A DNA stretch of 64,000 nucleotides from Nemertoderma westbladi. Its lineage: Eukaryota; Xenacoelomorpha; Nemertodermatida; Nemertodermatidae. This document shows, in pieces, positions 1 through 10,985 of this stretch. The stretch covers positions 62,001 through 126,000 of the forward strand of contig JAUCBJ010000548.1 in NCBI GenBank assembly GCA_032718475.1. Direction: 5' to 3'. The translations under genes and the position numbers were made by a program. Each line of letters opens with the position of its first letter. Position 1 is the first letter of the stretch. Below the pieces are notes generated by a model. That model ran no database searches and was not told the DNA's origin. It saw nothing but the letters and a program-made list of their open reading frames with translations.

Positions 1-490
1 TAGGATTGAAGGGAATGCCTGTTGTCTCAGTGTGAGGACTCAGTGGTGGTCTGGGCCCAGTGTTGGTTCGTAGTGGCAGTGGGCTCGGCCTGGTGTTGGT
101 GGGTGGCCGGGGGCTAGGCCCGGTGTTGGTGGGCGGTGGTGGGGGCTGGGCCCGGTATTGGTGGGCGGCGTTGGGCTGGGCCCAGTGTTGGTGGGTGGTG
201 GTGGGCTGGGCGATGGTGGACTGGGCCTGGTATTTGTGGGTGGTGGTGCGGGCTGGGTAGTGGTTGGCCAGGCCCAGTGTTGGTGGGTGGCAATGGGCTG
301 TGCCCGGGGTTGGTAGGCATTAGTGGGCCGGGCCTAGTGTTGGGGGTGGCGGTGGGCTGGGCGCGGGGTTGGTGGGCAGTGGTGTACTGGGCCCAGCATT
401 GGTGGGTGGCCGTGGCTGGGCGGTGGTGGGCTGGCTGTTGGTGGGTGGTGCTGGGTTGGGTTTGGTGTTGGTTGGTGGTTGTAAACAGGG
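1..490. repeat. GT-rich degenerate minisatellite
   Basis: The first ~490 bases consist of imperfect copies of a roughly 20-35 base G/T-rich unit built on words such as gggcccagtgttggtgggt and ggtggtgggctggg. Copy lengths vary and the strand is strongly purine/T biased. Open frames on both strands here are low-complexity by-products (Gly/Trp/Val on plus, Pro/His/Thr on minus) and are not taken as genes. The array may extend beyond the left edge of the window. Confidence 0.8.
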
Positions 491-720
491 TACAGCCTGC
501 ACCTCTCGTAGGTCATCAATCATTTTTATGATTGATCATTAAATTTATTTTTAAAATTAATTTAACTGTACAAAACTTCATTATCGTTGAGATATAGCTC
601 ACCTTTATAACTTGAAACTGGGGCTGTTCCCATTGAAATGACAGTGAGTAAAAACGTTCTGGAACAAACCACTCGAGGATCGATAATCTTATTGGTTTTG
701 CATATAGGCCTACTAAAGGC

Positions 721-860
721 CATGATACACCACAGGAGCGGCAGCAGCAGGCGGCCACGGCGAGCAGGCGGCCACGGCGAGCAGCCGCTGTGAACAGCGA
801 CTTTTGTTATGATACACCAGAGGAGTGGCGAGCGGCAGCAGCCATTTGTGGTGTATCATG
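721..860. mobile_element. short palindromic MITE-like element
   Basis: The ends are a perfect 14-base inverted repeat: catgatacaccaca at 721-734 and its reverse complement at 847-860. The interior is GC-rich, carries an internal second copy of the end motif (around 810-830) and short gcggcagcagc repeats. The size (140 bp) and lack of coding capacity fit a non-autonomous terminal-inverted-repeat element or a fold-back element. Target-site duplications were not obvious. Confidence 0.55.
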
Positions 861-1299
861 AAGCCAGTTGGGCATCATCACTCGGATTACTGTACTGATG
901 CCAACAATAATGCCTTCCCGAATCAGTTAAAATATTTACCTTTACTTCCAAGCAAGGTATAATGCATGTCGGACTATTATGACGCACTTTTAAGACAATT
1001 TTCATTTTCACATATTTTTGCTGGAGACCGTTATATAAAGTCTAGTTATTGATTATAATGATTATAATGCAAAATCTTCGGACTATTACTGTATAATTTA
1101 ATAATTTAATTATGTTCATAATTAAGTCTCAAACAATTTGAGTAATTAATTGTCATCTTATAACAAATTTATTACGAACAAAGCCATCTAAAATTTAGAA
1201 ATTAAAAATATAGAGACAGGAATACAAAGCAAGCAAACAGTTGGCTGCGTATGGTTGGTTGGTTGGGTTGGGAGTGTTGGGAGTTACTCCTACCCCTTG

Positions 1300-1390
1300 T
1301 TTTGCTCCCATTAACCCTAGCTGGGCTGAACCTACAACCAATGGATTGCAGGCCCGGCACTCAACCAACTGAGCTATCCCGCCTTTTGGA
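1300..1390 (-). mobile_element. tRNA-derived SINE head
   Basis: Read on the minus strand, this piece starts with ggcgggatagctcagttgg, a classical tRNA D-arm/A-box sequence. About 35 bases later follows a B-box-like ggttcagccc. The same A-box half recurs at 4212-4251 inside another repeat, which argues for a dispersed SINE and not a single tRNA gene. The anticodon arm does not pair cleanly. Confidence 0.6.
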
Positions 1391-2177
1391 ATAACACCCC
1401 TTTCTTCTTTAAAGGTGCGGTTTGTAGTGGCCCCGGTATATGCCCTATGTATAACTTTACAACAGCTGTCTCACAAGACCTTGGCTTTATCACTTACCAA
1501 TCAAATTCATTCTCTATAAAGGGAGTTGAATACTTAACGACTACTTTGTTTAATTCTGGCTACTCATATTGATCGATTGATATATCTGATCAAATAGCGG
1601 CCCACTGAACTTTTTCCCCCAATGAATCGTTATGATTTAGGGGGTAGAGTACAAGACTATCGTTCCAGTTCAATATATCTCGGTTGGATACTGGTATCAC
1701 TGTATAGGGTTCTGGATTTAGTTTAGCATTGGTAATAATATGTAACCATTGTGATGGTACGTAAACGATCTTATTGCGAATCGACAGCTAAGTGTGACCA
1801 GGAATTACAAATTAATAACAGATGATGCATCAACCTTTGAGCTATGCAAACTCAGACTAGCAACTAATAATAACATGCAATTTAAAATCATTCAGCAACC
1901 CTGGGAAATTATTGCTCAGATAAAAGTAAAAAGAATTAATTTTAATATCAAATAATTATTATCTTTACATATGTTTTACATATCTTTACATGAATTATAT
2001 GTGGAGATGATGTATGAATTGCGTGATGGGGTGCTTTATGTGTATTTAGAATACTAAATGAATTGTTATGGTTTTTTTGTTTAGAATTTAATACATACAA
2101 TTATTGCCAGTTTTAAAACCTAACGGTTCAACTGTTTAACTTAGTTTCATATTTTAATGTTTCTTTAAATTTTAATC

Positions 2178-3221
2178 ATGATTGAAGCTATTAGAGAGTT
2201 CTTCACACCTTTATTGTGGCCAATTCCTCATATTATTGCAGCAATTCGTTTAAAAGATTCAGACCCTCCACCAGAACTCAAAGCTGTTCCATATCTCACC
2301 GTACGAGGACATCTTACAGGCCTGGGTGGGGCACTTCGTTCTTTTCTGATTGGTATTTTTCTTGTTAATGGTCTCTATGATGGATACAGTTATCCGGCAT
2401 TTGGTCGAGGCCAGGTCTTCGACATCTCATGGATGTGGCCGATCGTTTTGCGAAACATCATCGGGACCTGGTTGATTTGCAGTTTTTGGGATTGGTGGTT
2501 GTACTTTGGGCCTCTAAAGGAGAAGTTGTTTAAACATAAAATATACAAAAGATATCCATCCATGGCACAAATGCGTCATGATGCCTTTTTTACAACCATA
2601 GCTTCATGTATTGCTGCAGCGCTTGAAATCACTCTGTGCCATTTTTGGGCCACTGGAGCTTTACCTATGTCGCGGTCGCTGCTCGATAAACCTATTCTTA
2701 ACTTGTTCATGGGTCTCACAATAACTCATTTTCGAGAACCCCATTTCCATTTAATGCATCGCTTCATTCATCCATGGAAGTTGGACAACATCCCTGATTT
2801 AGGAAAATTCCTATACCGCCAAGTTCATTCTCTGCACCATAAATCCAGCAACATCACCTCTTTCTCTGGTACTAACATGCACCCGGTAGAAGCAACTCTC
2901 TATTACTCAGCCGCACTCATCTCTATTCCTTTTGGAGTCCATCCCAGTATTGTCTTAGGTTACTTTGTTGATCTTGCTATGATGGCGTGGTTGGGTCACG
3001 ATGGATTTGTCTTTCCCGGTTCTGGTGATTACTTCCATGAGCTCCATCACCTGCACTTCGACTGCAACTACGGAACCCCAAGGATTCCAATCGATTATTT
3101 TGTTGGAACATTCGCGAAAGCTAAAGAGGATGTTGGGAAAAATTGGGGCAAGAAGCCATCTGGTTGGAAGGCAAATGAAACATACGTTCATTCGGACAGC
3201 ACCTCGAATAAGGTCGAATGA
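2178..3221 (+). CDS. fatty-acid hydroxylase / sterol desaturase superfamily membrane enzyme
   Basis: This is a 347-residue intact reading frame from an ATG to a TGA with no intron. The family consists of membrane-bound di-iron oxygenases that hydroxylate or desaturate sterols, fatty acids or sphingoid bases in the ER. The histidine-box signature is complete: HFHLMHRFIH at about 189-198, HSLHH at 217-221 and HELHHLH at 287-293, with further His at 184 and 235. Hydrophobic segments lie near 51-66, 86-110, 136-160 and 240-272, so the His boxes fall in cytosolic loops as expected. The superfamily usually runs about 250-350 residues, so the length fits. The substrate cannot be read from sequence. 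An intronless structure could mean retroposition, transfer from an alga or protist, or simply an intron-poor gene. Three decayed copies of this gene sit in the tandem array at 6167-10867. Confidence 0.9.
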   Translation: MIEAIREFFTPLLWPIPHIIAAIRLKDSDPPPELKAVPYLTVRGHLTGLGGALRSFLIGIFLVNGLYDGYSYPAFGRGQVFDISWMWPIVLRNIIGTWLICSFWDWWLYFGPLKEKLFKHKIYKRYPSMAQMRHDAFFTTIASCIAAALEITLCHFWATGALPMSRSLLDKPILNLFMGLTITHFREPHFHLMHRFIHPWKLDNIPDLGKFLYRQVHSLHHKSSNITSFSGTNMHPVEATLYYSAALISIPFGVHPSIVLGYFVDLAMMAWLGHDGFVFPGSGDYFHELHHLHFDCNYGTPRIPIDYFVGTFAKAKEDVGKNWGKKPSGWKANETYVHSDSTSNKVE

Positions 3222-3822
3222 ACATTTTTGCTTCGAATGAACATTTGCGAAGGTCATTTGCTTCTGGTAATAATGCTTTGCTAGGACTATATTATAGGGG
3301 TTATTTGTATTGAGTTAATTTAATTTAATTTTGCTTTTTCTTGCTGTCGGTGTTGAATCATTTTATGTTATTCAAATTATATTATAACATATAAGTATTA
3401 TAAGTATTAATCAAGTCATCATCGAATATATTGAGGTCTATTAAGAAACGTTAATTTATTAAATTTTGGTTAACCCAACCAATATTTCCCATAATTTAGA
3501 TGTGTGGACATTTATCATATCAGAGCATTCACCCTGCCCCATATGAATAATATTCTTAAATACAACATATGTAGTTAAGTCTTTAGCCTATTCGCATGAG
3601 TTAGCAAAAAAATAAAATTATAATATTTTTAATTTCTCTTTAGGGGCTCTGCAAGACCTAGACCTCTCGTGAAATTGTTACCATACCAACGCAAACATGC
3701 TCATTTCTTGCACAAAGGAATCTCTTCCTTTCGATATTCTTCAATTTCTCGAATTATTATGCCACAGATAAAATAACCTAGGAAAATTAGGTTAGTATCA
3801 CTAAAAAAATAGGGTCCTACTA

Positions 3823-3902
3823 AACTCCCAAAAGAACCCAATAAAAGCCAAAAGAACCACCCAATAGAACCCAAAAGAACCCCAAAATACCCAAAAGAAC
3901 AT
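3823..3902. repeat. cccaaaagaa-type simple repeat
   Basis: Six or seven imperfect copies of a ~10-17 base A/C-rich unit built on cccaaaagaac run in tandem. No coding meaning is inferred. Confidence 0.7.
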
Positions 3903-4074
3903 AATTTGGACATTATGCATCACAGATTCGTAAAGCATCTTGGTTCCTGTCACTGCCTGTGGCATTAGGTATTATGGTGTCATATTATATGGTGTCTGGT
4001 GAGATGACACTCTGACTCTGTCAGTCTGTACTAACTGCTGAACTATGGTAGCCTAGTTGGAATCAGGTTACAAC

Positions 4075-4251
4075 TAGGTTACGAATAGTTGGGAGCAGTT
4101 TACAAAGGCGGGCATTTCTAACCAAAACAATAAATCGTTCATTTAGCAATACATGGAAAGGAGCAGGTTACAGAGGCGGACTTTTCTAGCCAAAACAATA
4201 AACTTTTCCAAAGGCGGGATAGCTCAGTTGGCTGAGCGCCGGGCCTGCAAA
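4075..4251 (+). repeat. dispersed repeat copy with SINE half attached
   Basis: Two tandem half-copies contain ggaaaggagcaggttacag and ccaaaacaataaac. They are followed directly by the tRNA-like head ggcgggatagctcagttgg. The same ggttacag/aaacaataaac block recurs near 15290-15510, 19600-19710 and 27740-27945, so this is a member of a dispersed family. Confidence 0.6.
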
Positions 4252-4732
4252 GGTTATTTAAAATATACTACAGTACTACAATTCTGAAATAATTAGTAAA
4301 TTCATTTTTTAGTAAATATAAATAATAGTGATAGTAAATTTCACAGTATCAGTAGGCCTCTACGTATTTCAGTTCCGCAATAATATTCTTTCTAGGGTTT
4401 AGGCATTATCTTTACACCACTCCTTCCTTCCAACACTCTGGTGATGATGGCCTAAGCCGGAGTAGTAGTAGTAAGTAGTATCGGAGAACTTAAATCGGTA
4501 AAATAAAACTAAAAAAAAAAACCAAAAGTCTAACTAAACGGACATAATAAGTGATTCAATAGGAATTAAAATGTATTCTGTAAAAATATACCCTAGGCCC
4601 CTCTATAAACCTAACAACCTAACAAAAATATATGGCGTTCCAATACACCCACCCCCATTGCATTGGTGCCAATGCCATAAGGGTTGTGGAGATCAATTAT
4701 CTATATCACATGCGCTGAGCTGGAAATAGCCC

Positions 4733-4750
4733 GGGGGGGGGGGGGGGGGG
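4733..4750. repeat. 18-base poly-G tract
   Basis: This is an uninterrupted run of G immediately after agccc. It is one of six long G/C homopolymers in the window. Confidence 0.9.
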
Positions 4751-5069
4751 CATGTCGTAAAGCGACACGATGAAGTTCGCGAGGTATTACTCTATTAGTG
4801 GACCTACTCAAATCCACGGTGCGACCCTTTCAGGTGAAATGGAAATAAGTGACCCTGATCCAGGGCTGTTTATTAGACAATGCAAGAATCAAAGTCATTA
4901 GCGTTCATCAAGGCTGCCGTCGCTATACACAGCAAATCTTTCAAATTAATTGTAGGCCTTCTAAAACTCAAACAATTTGACTTTATCTATACTGTAAACT
5001 ATAACTAAAATATATGTGACTTAGAGGAAGTATGGGAAAGTTGAGGGAATGTAGCCTGTATATAATGAA

Positions 5070-5205
5070 AGGGGCGATAAAGGACCAGGGTCGATAAAGA
5101 CCCAGGGGCGATAAGTTCCTAAAAACTCAGAACTGGGGGGCGATAAGTTCCCAACAAAAATGCAATTAATAGGGGCGATAAGGACCCAGGGGCGATAAGG
5201 GCCTG
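5070..5205. repeat. gcgataa-containing short tandem repeat
   Basis: The word ggggcgataag (or a one-base variant) recurs five to six times at uneven spacing, usually followed by a ccagg or gttcc tail. It is a degenerate minisatellite with no coding potential recognised. Confidence 0.55.
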
Positions 5206-5519
5206 CTTCGCTTGCATCACTTGTTGGTAAATAAAGGGCGTGTTGAGTTAGTGGCAAGCGATCAATCACGCAGTTGCGTTTGGGGAATAGATCCCGTCTT
5301 GCAGTATTTATAGTCGTACTGTTTGATTCGTTGTCATACATACATACGTATGACAAATTGCTCCAACGCTTTGAATTCTGCATTCCGTAGATTCCGTTTG
5401 GGAAAAGGGAATAAATGGATGATCGTATACAGCCTTGACAGTTGGTGTGATTTTTGGCATAACCAACCATGTTTTCCTAGCAGTTATTTCACCAATATTT
5501 TTGAAGTGGGACACGGTGT

Positions 5520-5830
5520 CACATCATAATTGCACTAAAATTCAGGCAGTTGCAAGGGAGTGGTCACCTTGATGCTATGGAAACGTGTATCATCCCCAAT
5601 GTCACTACTAACCATATTATATTGCTAGACAGGTTTTTCATCCCAAGCATCAATCATAATTACATTAAATATACAGCGGTTGCTCGGGAATGGTAACCTT
5701 GTTTCTATGGAAACGTGTACACGACTTTCTATATAATAATTTTCCTATATGGCGAGTTTCAATAACAGATACCACCAAAATTATCCGGTTGCTATGAAAA
5801 AGTCACCCGGTTGATAGGGAAGTTGTCAAT
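5520..5830. repeat. diverged tandem repeat (~115-120 bp unit)
   Basis: Two to three diverged units share the order atcataattacattaaa, then ggttgctcgggaatgg, then ctatggaaacgtgta. The third unit (5765-5825) keeps only the middle part. Confidence 0.5.
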
Positions 5831-5949
5831 TCCTTTGGTACACAGGCTCAGATTAATTTTCTTACATGTATCGTGAAATTTTCATGCTTTTGTCCGGCAA
5901 TTAATGATATTGCTATTTTTAGCCTTAAGCGACCCCACTACTGTGATCA

Positions 5950-6085
5950 ATGGTGGACACAAATGTCATCAAACCATTGTATTGTGATTTGGTTGTTGCA
6001 ATAATTTCTCCATAATGAAAGTAAGCTGATGAACATTACATTTTTGAGATTGACATGATTGAGAGACTGAATCGAACCAATGGAA
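5950..6085 (-). mobile_element. LINE reverse transcriptase scrap
   Basis: This ~130-bp stretch aligns by eye with the plus-strand text of the LINE at 41275-41395 (shared words include tgctgcaataatttc, ataatgaaag and gagagattgaat-like). It corresponds to the region between the DFxKAFDS motif and the QGD motif of the reverse transcriptase, read on the minus strand. It has internal indels and is dead. It abuts the left edge of the 1,567-bp tandem array. Confidence 0.6.
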
Positions 6086-6166
6086 CCAATCGAACATGGA
6101 GAATAGGGAAGCCAATGCGGACCTAATGAAATTTCTGGATTATAGACTTTACGATGTATACAGCTA

Positions 6167-6835
6167 ACATGCATTCGGTCGGGCCTATATCTCCTGGATG
6201 TGGCCGATCTTTGCGTGTGACATCACTTGAATGAGGTTAATTTGTTGTTTGTGGGATGGGTACTTGTACTTTGGGCCTCCAGAGGAGAAGTGTTTAAATT
6301 TACATTATACATCATGGTATAACTATCACGATGCCTTATTTATAACTACAGCTTCTTGAAATGCCGTTCTCTTTAAATTTCTTTGTGCAATTTCTGGGCC
6401 ACTGGAGCTATACCCATGTCGCGGTCGCTGCTTGATAAACCTATTCTTAACTTGTTCATGGGTCTCACATTAAATCATTCCAGACTCTTCCATAACTTCA
6501 TTCATCCATGGAAACAGACAACATCCGAGACTTAGGGAAATTCCTATACTGCCAAGTAAGTTCATTCTTGACATCATGATTCCAGCATTATCACATTTAT
6601 TTGTCGATCTCACTATGATGGTTTGGTTATGTCCTTCTCATCTCTGGTGATTACTGCACCACATGCATTTTCACTACAACTTGGAACCCTAGTGATTATT
6701 TATATTGATTACGTCATGGGTACATTAACAAGCTCTAAAGAAAATGTAGGGGAATATTTAAGGAATCAAAGCAACAGGGAAAACATGAAATAGCACCTAC
6801 ATTCATTCGGTCAGCACTTCCAGTAAGCTGTTCCA
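6167..6835 (+). pseudogene. decayed fatty-acid hydroxylase copy 1
   Basis: Nucleotide similarity to the intact gene at about 2396-3213 is obvious by eye (for example tgtcgcggtcgctgct, cttgttcatgggtctcac, cattcattcggtcagcac). The copy lacks the first ~70 codons, has several deletions, frameshifts and in-frame stops, and lacks the second histidine box region. It cannot encode the enzyme. Its left end coincides with the tandem-unit boundary. Confidence 0.85.
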
Positions 6836-7733
6836 TTCCACAATTCTGTATAGTTCATCAGTCTGCTTGCTTTCTATTTGTGATGTACATTGTGCATATA
6901 CAAAGTCTTAAACAGCAGTGATATTACTTTTTTGTTAATTATTTATCATTCCATTGTACTTTTTTCACTGTTGTTGCATTATTTCCATTTTATAATTGTT
7001 TAATTCTGAGATACTTATTGGTATAATGGGTGAAGGGCCGAATTCATAAATCATCATGTCAGTTGATCCTCCCAGCAATAGCTGTGACTGCTTAGCTTTA
7101 TTAAGCTATGGGTTGACCCAATCTACCACTACGAGGAGTCAGATCCTTTTGATGGCATCTCAACCTTTTTATTATTTAATTAAAAATACATACCAACAAT
7201 TTAATTAACAAATCACAGGTCCATGTCCAATAAAACGAAATCAATTAACATCTAAATTATTCACATATCTCATAATAATTAAGTAATACGTTGTAGCTTT
7301 GAAATAGTTATAAATATAAATGAATACTACAGAAGAACTGTTGTGGGGCGAGCCACGTAAGTCCAGGTGAGCCTTTAGCGTAGGGGTATAATTAGTGGAC
7401 CAGTCTGTCGTTGTTGTCGTCGCCCTCGTTGTCGGAAATATCTGAACGCTAATAAGTCGGTCAATCATGGATGAAATGGAACCAAACTTGGTACACATGT
7501 AGTCTAGCAAAAGTTTAGAAATTCCTCAGAGAAACAGACTTCTGTAGTTCATCTGTCTGCCGCTAGAGTGCGAATTGACAGAAACGTAAAAGTAGCTGTA
7601 ATTATTGAACCAACCATCAGATTCATCTGAAATTTGGTAGGAGTGATCTACTGGCATTGGTGAATAAATAAATACTGCTCACAGACAGACTTTTACAGTT
7701 CCTCTGTCTGCCGCTAGGGAGCGAATGACTAGG

Positions 7734-8402
7734 ACATGCATTCGGTCGGGCCTATATCTCCTGGATGTGGCCGATCTTTGCGTGTGACATCACTTGAATG
7801 AGGTTAATTTGTTGTTTGTGGGATGGGTACTTGTACTTTGGGCCTCCAGAGGAGAAGTGTTTAAATTTACATTATACATCATGGTATAACTATCACGATG
7901 CCTTATTTATAACTACAGCTTCTTGAAATGCCGTTCTCTTTAAATTTCTTTGTGCAATTTCTGGGCCACTGGAGCTATACCCATGTCGCGGTCGCTGCTT
8001 GATAAACCTATTCTTAACTTGTTCATGGGTCTCACATTAAATCATTCCAGACTCTTCCATAACTTCATTCATCCATGGAAACAGACAACATCCGAGACTT
8101 AGGGAAATTCCTATACTGCCAAGTAAGTTCATTCTTGACATCATGATTCCAGCATTATCACATTTATTTGTCGATCTCACTATGATGGTTTGGTTATGTC
8201 CTTCTCATCTCTGGTGATTACTGCACCACATGCATTTTCACTACAACTTGGAACCCTAGTGATTATTTATATTGATTACGTCATGGGTACATTAACAAGC
8301 TCTAAAGAAAATGTAGGGGAATATTTAAGGAATCAAAGCAACAGGGAAAACATGAAATAGCACCTACATTCATTCGGTCAGCACTTCCAGTAAGCTGTTC
8401 CA
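7734..8402 (+). pseudogene. decayed fatty-acid hydroxylase copy 2
   Basis: This is essentially the same sequence as copy 1, with the same disabling lesions. The gene was therefore dead before the 1,567-bp unit was amplified. Confidence 0.85.
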
Positions 8403-9300
8403 TTCCACAATTCTGTATAGTTCATCAGTCTGCTTGCTTTCTATTTGTGATGTACATTGTGCATATACAAAGTCTTAAACAGCAGTGATATTACTTTTTT
8501 GTTAATTATTTATCATTCCATTGTACTTTTTTCACTGTTGTTGCATTATTTCCATTTTATAATTGTTTAATTCTGAGATACTTATTGGTATAATGGGTGA
8601 AGGGCCGAATTCATAAATCATCATGTCAGTTGATCCTCCCAGCAATAGCTGTGACTGCTTAGCTTTATTAAGCTATGGGTTGACCCAATCTACCACTACG
8701 AGGAGTCAGATCCTTTTGATGGCATCTCAACCTTTTTATTATTTAATTAAAAATACATACCAACAATTTAATTAACAAATCACAGGTCCATGTCCAATAA
8801 AACGAAATCAATTAACATCTAAATTATTCACATATCTCATAATAATTAAGTAATACGTTGTAGCTTTGAAATAGTTATAAATATAAATGAATACTACAGA
8901 AGAACTGTTGTGGGGCGAGCCACGTAAGTCCAGGTGAGCCTTTAGCGTAGGGGTATAATTAGTGGACCAGTCTGTCGTTGTTGTCGTCGCCCTCGTTGTC
9001 GGAAATATCTGAACGCTAATAAGTCGGTCAATCATGGATGAAATGGAACCAAACTTGGTACACATGTAGTCTAGCAAAAGTTTAGAAATTCCTCAGAGAA
9101 ACAGACTTCTGTAGTTCATCTGTCTGCCGCTAGAGTGCGAATTGACAGAAACGTAAAAGTAGCTGTAATTATTGAACCAACCATCAGATTCATCTGAAAT
9201 TTGGTAGGAGTGATCTACTGGCATTGGTGAATAAATAAATACTGCTCACAGACAGACTTTTACAGTTCCTCTGTCTGCCGCTAGGGAGCGAATGACTAGG

Positions 9301-9969
9301 ACATGCATTCGGTCGGGCCTATATCTCCTGGATGTGGCCGATCTTTGCGTGTGACATCACTTGAATGAGGTTAATTTGTTGTTTGTGGGATGGGTACTTG
9401 TACTTTGGGCCTCCAGAGGAGAAGTGTTTAAATTTACATTATACATCATGGTATAACTATCACGATGCCTTATTTATAACTACAGCTTCTTGAAATGCCG
9501 TTCTCTTTAAATTTCTTTGTGCAATTTCTGGGCCACTGGAGCTATACCCATGTCGCGGTCGCTGCTTGATAAACCTATTCTTAACTTGTTCATGGGTCTC
9601 ACATTAAATCATTCCAGACTCTTCCATAACTTCATTCATCCATGGAAACAGACAACATCCGAGACTTAGGGAAATTCCTATACTGCCAAGTAAGTTCATT
9701 CTTGACATCATGATTCCAGCATTATCACATTTATTTGTCGATCTCACTATGATGGTTTGGTTATGTCCTTCTCATCTCTGGTGATTACTGCACCACATGC
9801 ATTTTCACTACAACTTGGAACCCTAGTGATTATTTATATTGATTACGTCATGGGTACATTAACAAGCTCTAAAGAAAATGTAGGGGAATATTTAAGGAAT
9901 CAAAGCAACAGGGAAAACATGAAATAGCACCTACATTCATTCGGTCAGCACTTCCAGTAAGCTGTTCCA
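9301..9969 (+). pseudogene. decayed fatty-acid hydroxylase copy 3
   Basis: Same lesions as copies 1 and 2. It is the third member of the tandem amplification. Confidence 0.85.
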
Positions 9970-10917
9970 TTCCACAATTCTGTATAGTTCATCAGTCTGC
10001 TTGCTTTCTATTTGTGATGTACATTGTGCATATACAAAGTCTTAAACAGCAGTGATATTACTTTTTTGTTAATTATTTATCATTCCATTGTACTTTTTTC
10101 ACTGTTGTTGCATTATTTCCATTTTATAATTGTTTAATTCTGAGATACTTATTGGTATAATGGGTGAAGGGCCGAATTCATAAATCATCATGTCAGTTGA
10201 TCCTCCCAGCAATAGCTGTGACTGCTTAGCTTTATTAAGCTATGGGTTGACCCAATCTACCACTACGAGGAGTCAGATCCTTTTGATGGCATCTCAACCT
10301 TTTTATTATTTAATTAAAAATACATACCAACAATTTAATTAACAAATCACAGGTCCATGTCCAATAAAACGAAATCAATTAACATCTAAATTATTCACAT
10401 ATCTCATAATAATTAAGTAATACGTTGTAGCTTTGAAATAGTTATAAATATAAATGAATACTACAGAAGAACTGTTGTGGGGCGAGCCACGTAAGTCCAG
10501 GTGAGCCTTTAGCGTAGGGGTATAATTAGTGGACCAGTCTGTCGTTGTTGTCGTCGCCCTCGTTGTCGGAAATATCTGAACGCTAATAAGTCGGTCAATC
10601 ATGGATGAAATGGAACCAAACTTGGTAAACATGTAGTCTAGCAAAAGTTTAGAAATTCCTCAGAGAAACAGACTTCTGTAGTTCATCTGTCTGCCGCTAG
10701 AGTGCGAATTGACAGAAACGTAAAAGTAGCTGTAATTATTGAACCAACCATCAGATTCATCTGAAATTTGATAGGAGTGATCTACTGGCATTGGTGAATA
10801 AATAAATACTGCTCACAGACAGACTTTTACAGTTCCTCTGTCTGCCGGTACGGAGCGAATGACTAGGTCCACTATCCACTAATTGTACCTCTACGCAAAG
10901 GCTCATCTAGACGTGTA

Positions 10918-10985
10918 CAGTTGTACCGTGTACCGTGTACAGTTGTACCGTGTACAGTTGTACCGTGTACCGTGTACAGCTGTAC
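10918..10985. repeat. gtaccgtgtaca short tandem repeat
   Basis: Alternating copies of tgtaccg and tgtacagt give a short, self-complementary (GTAC-rich) tandem repeat just right of the 1,567-bp array. Confidence 0.75.

Larger units (their letters stand above)
491..2177. other. AT-rich non-coding stretch upstream of the hydroxylase gene
   Basis: No coding region is recognisable here. The stretch holds a short palindromic element (721-860) and a tRNA-like SINE fragment (1300-1390), listed separately. The rest is AT-rich unique-looking DNA that presumably includes the promoter of the downstream plus-strand gene. I could not pick out a convincing TATA box or initiator near 2178. Confidence 0.5.
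3222..6166. other. non-coding stretch with simple and dispersed repeats
   Basis: No gene is recognised. In order it holds a C/A-rich simple repeat (3823-3902), a dispersed repeat with a SINE half (4075-4251), an 18-base G run (4733-4750), gcgataa-type repeats (5070-5205), a diverged tandem repeat (5520-5830) and a LINE scrap (5950-6085), most listed separately. An AATAAA near 3610 could be the poly(A) signal of the hydroxylase gene, about 390 bases after its stop. Confidence 0.5.
6167..10867. repeat. three tandem copies of a 1,567-bp unit
   Basis: Copies run 6167-7733, 7734-9300 and 9301-10867. The period is exact, and the copies differ at only a handful of positions that I could see; copy 3 carries tggtaaacatg for tggtacacatg, ttgataggag for ttggtaggag, and ccggtacgg for ccgctaggg. 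Each unit contains a decayed hydroxylase copy in its first ~670 bp. Its last ~350 bp belong to a dispersed repeat also seen at 38150, 39060 and 45250. The small open frame shared by all units on the minus strand lies in that repeat and is not considered a gene. Confidence 0.95.

Noticed and set aside
1300-1390. Functional tRNA gene
   Set aside because: The A box is good, but the anticodon arm and acceptor stem do not pair, and the sequence recurs as part of dispersed repeats.
7241-10644. 89-codon minus-strand open frame present in each 1,567-bp unit
   Set aside because: It lies in a dispersed repeat found elsewhere in the window in broken form; conservation here only reflects the recent tandem amplification.
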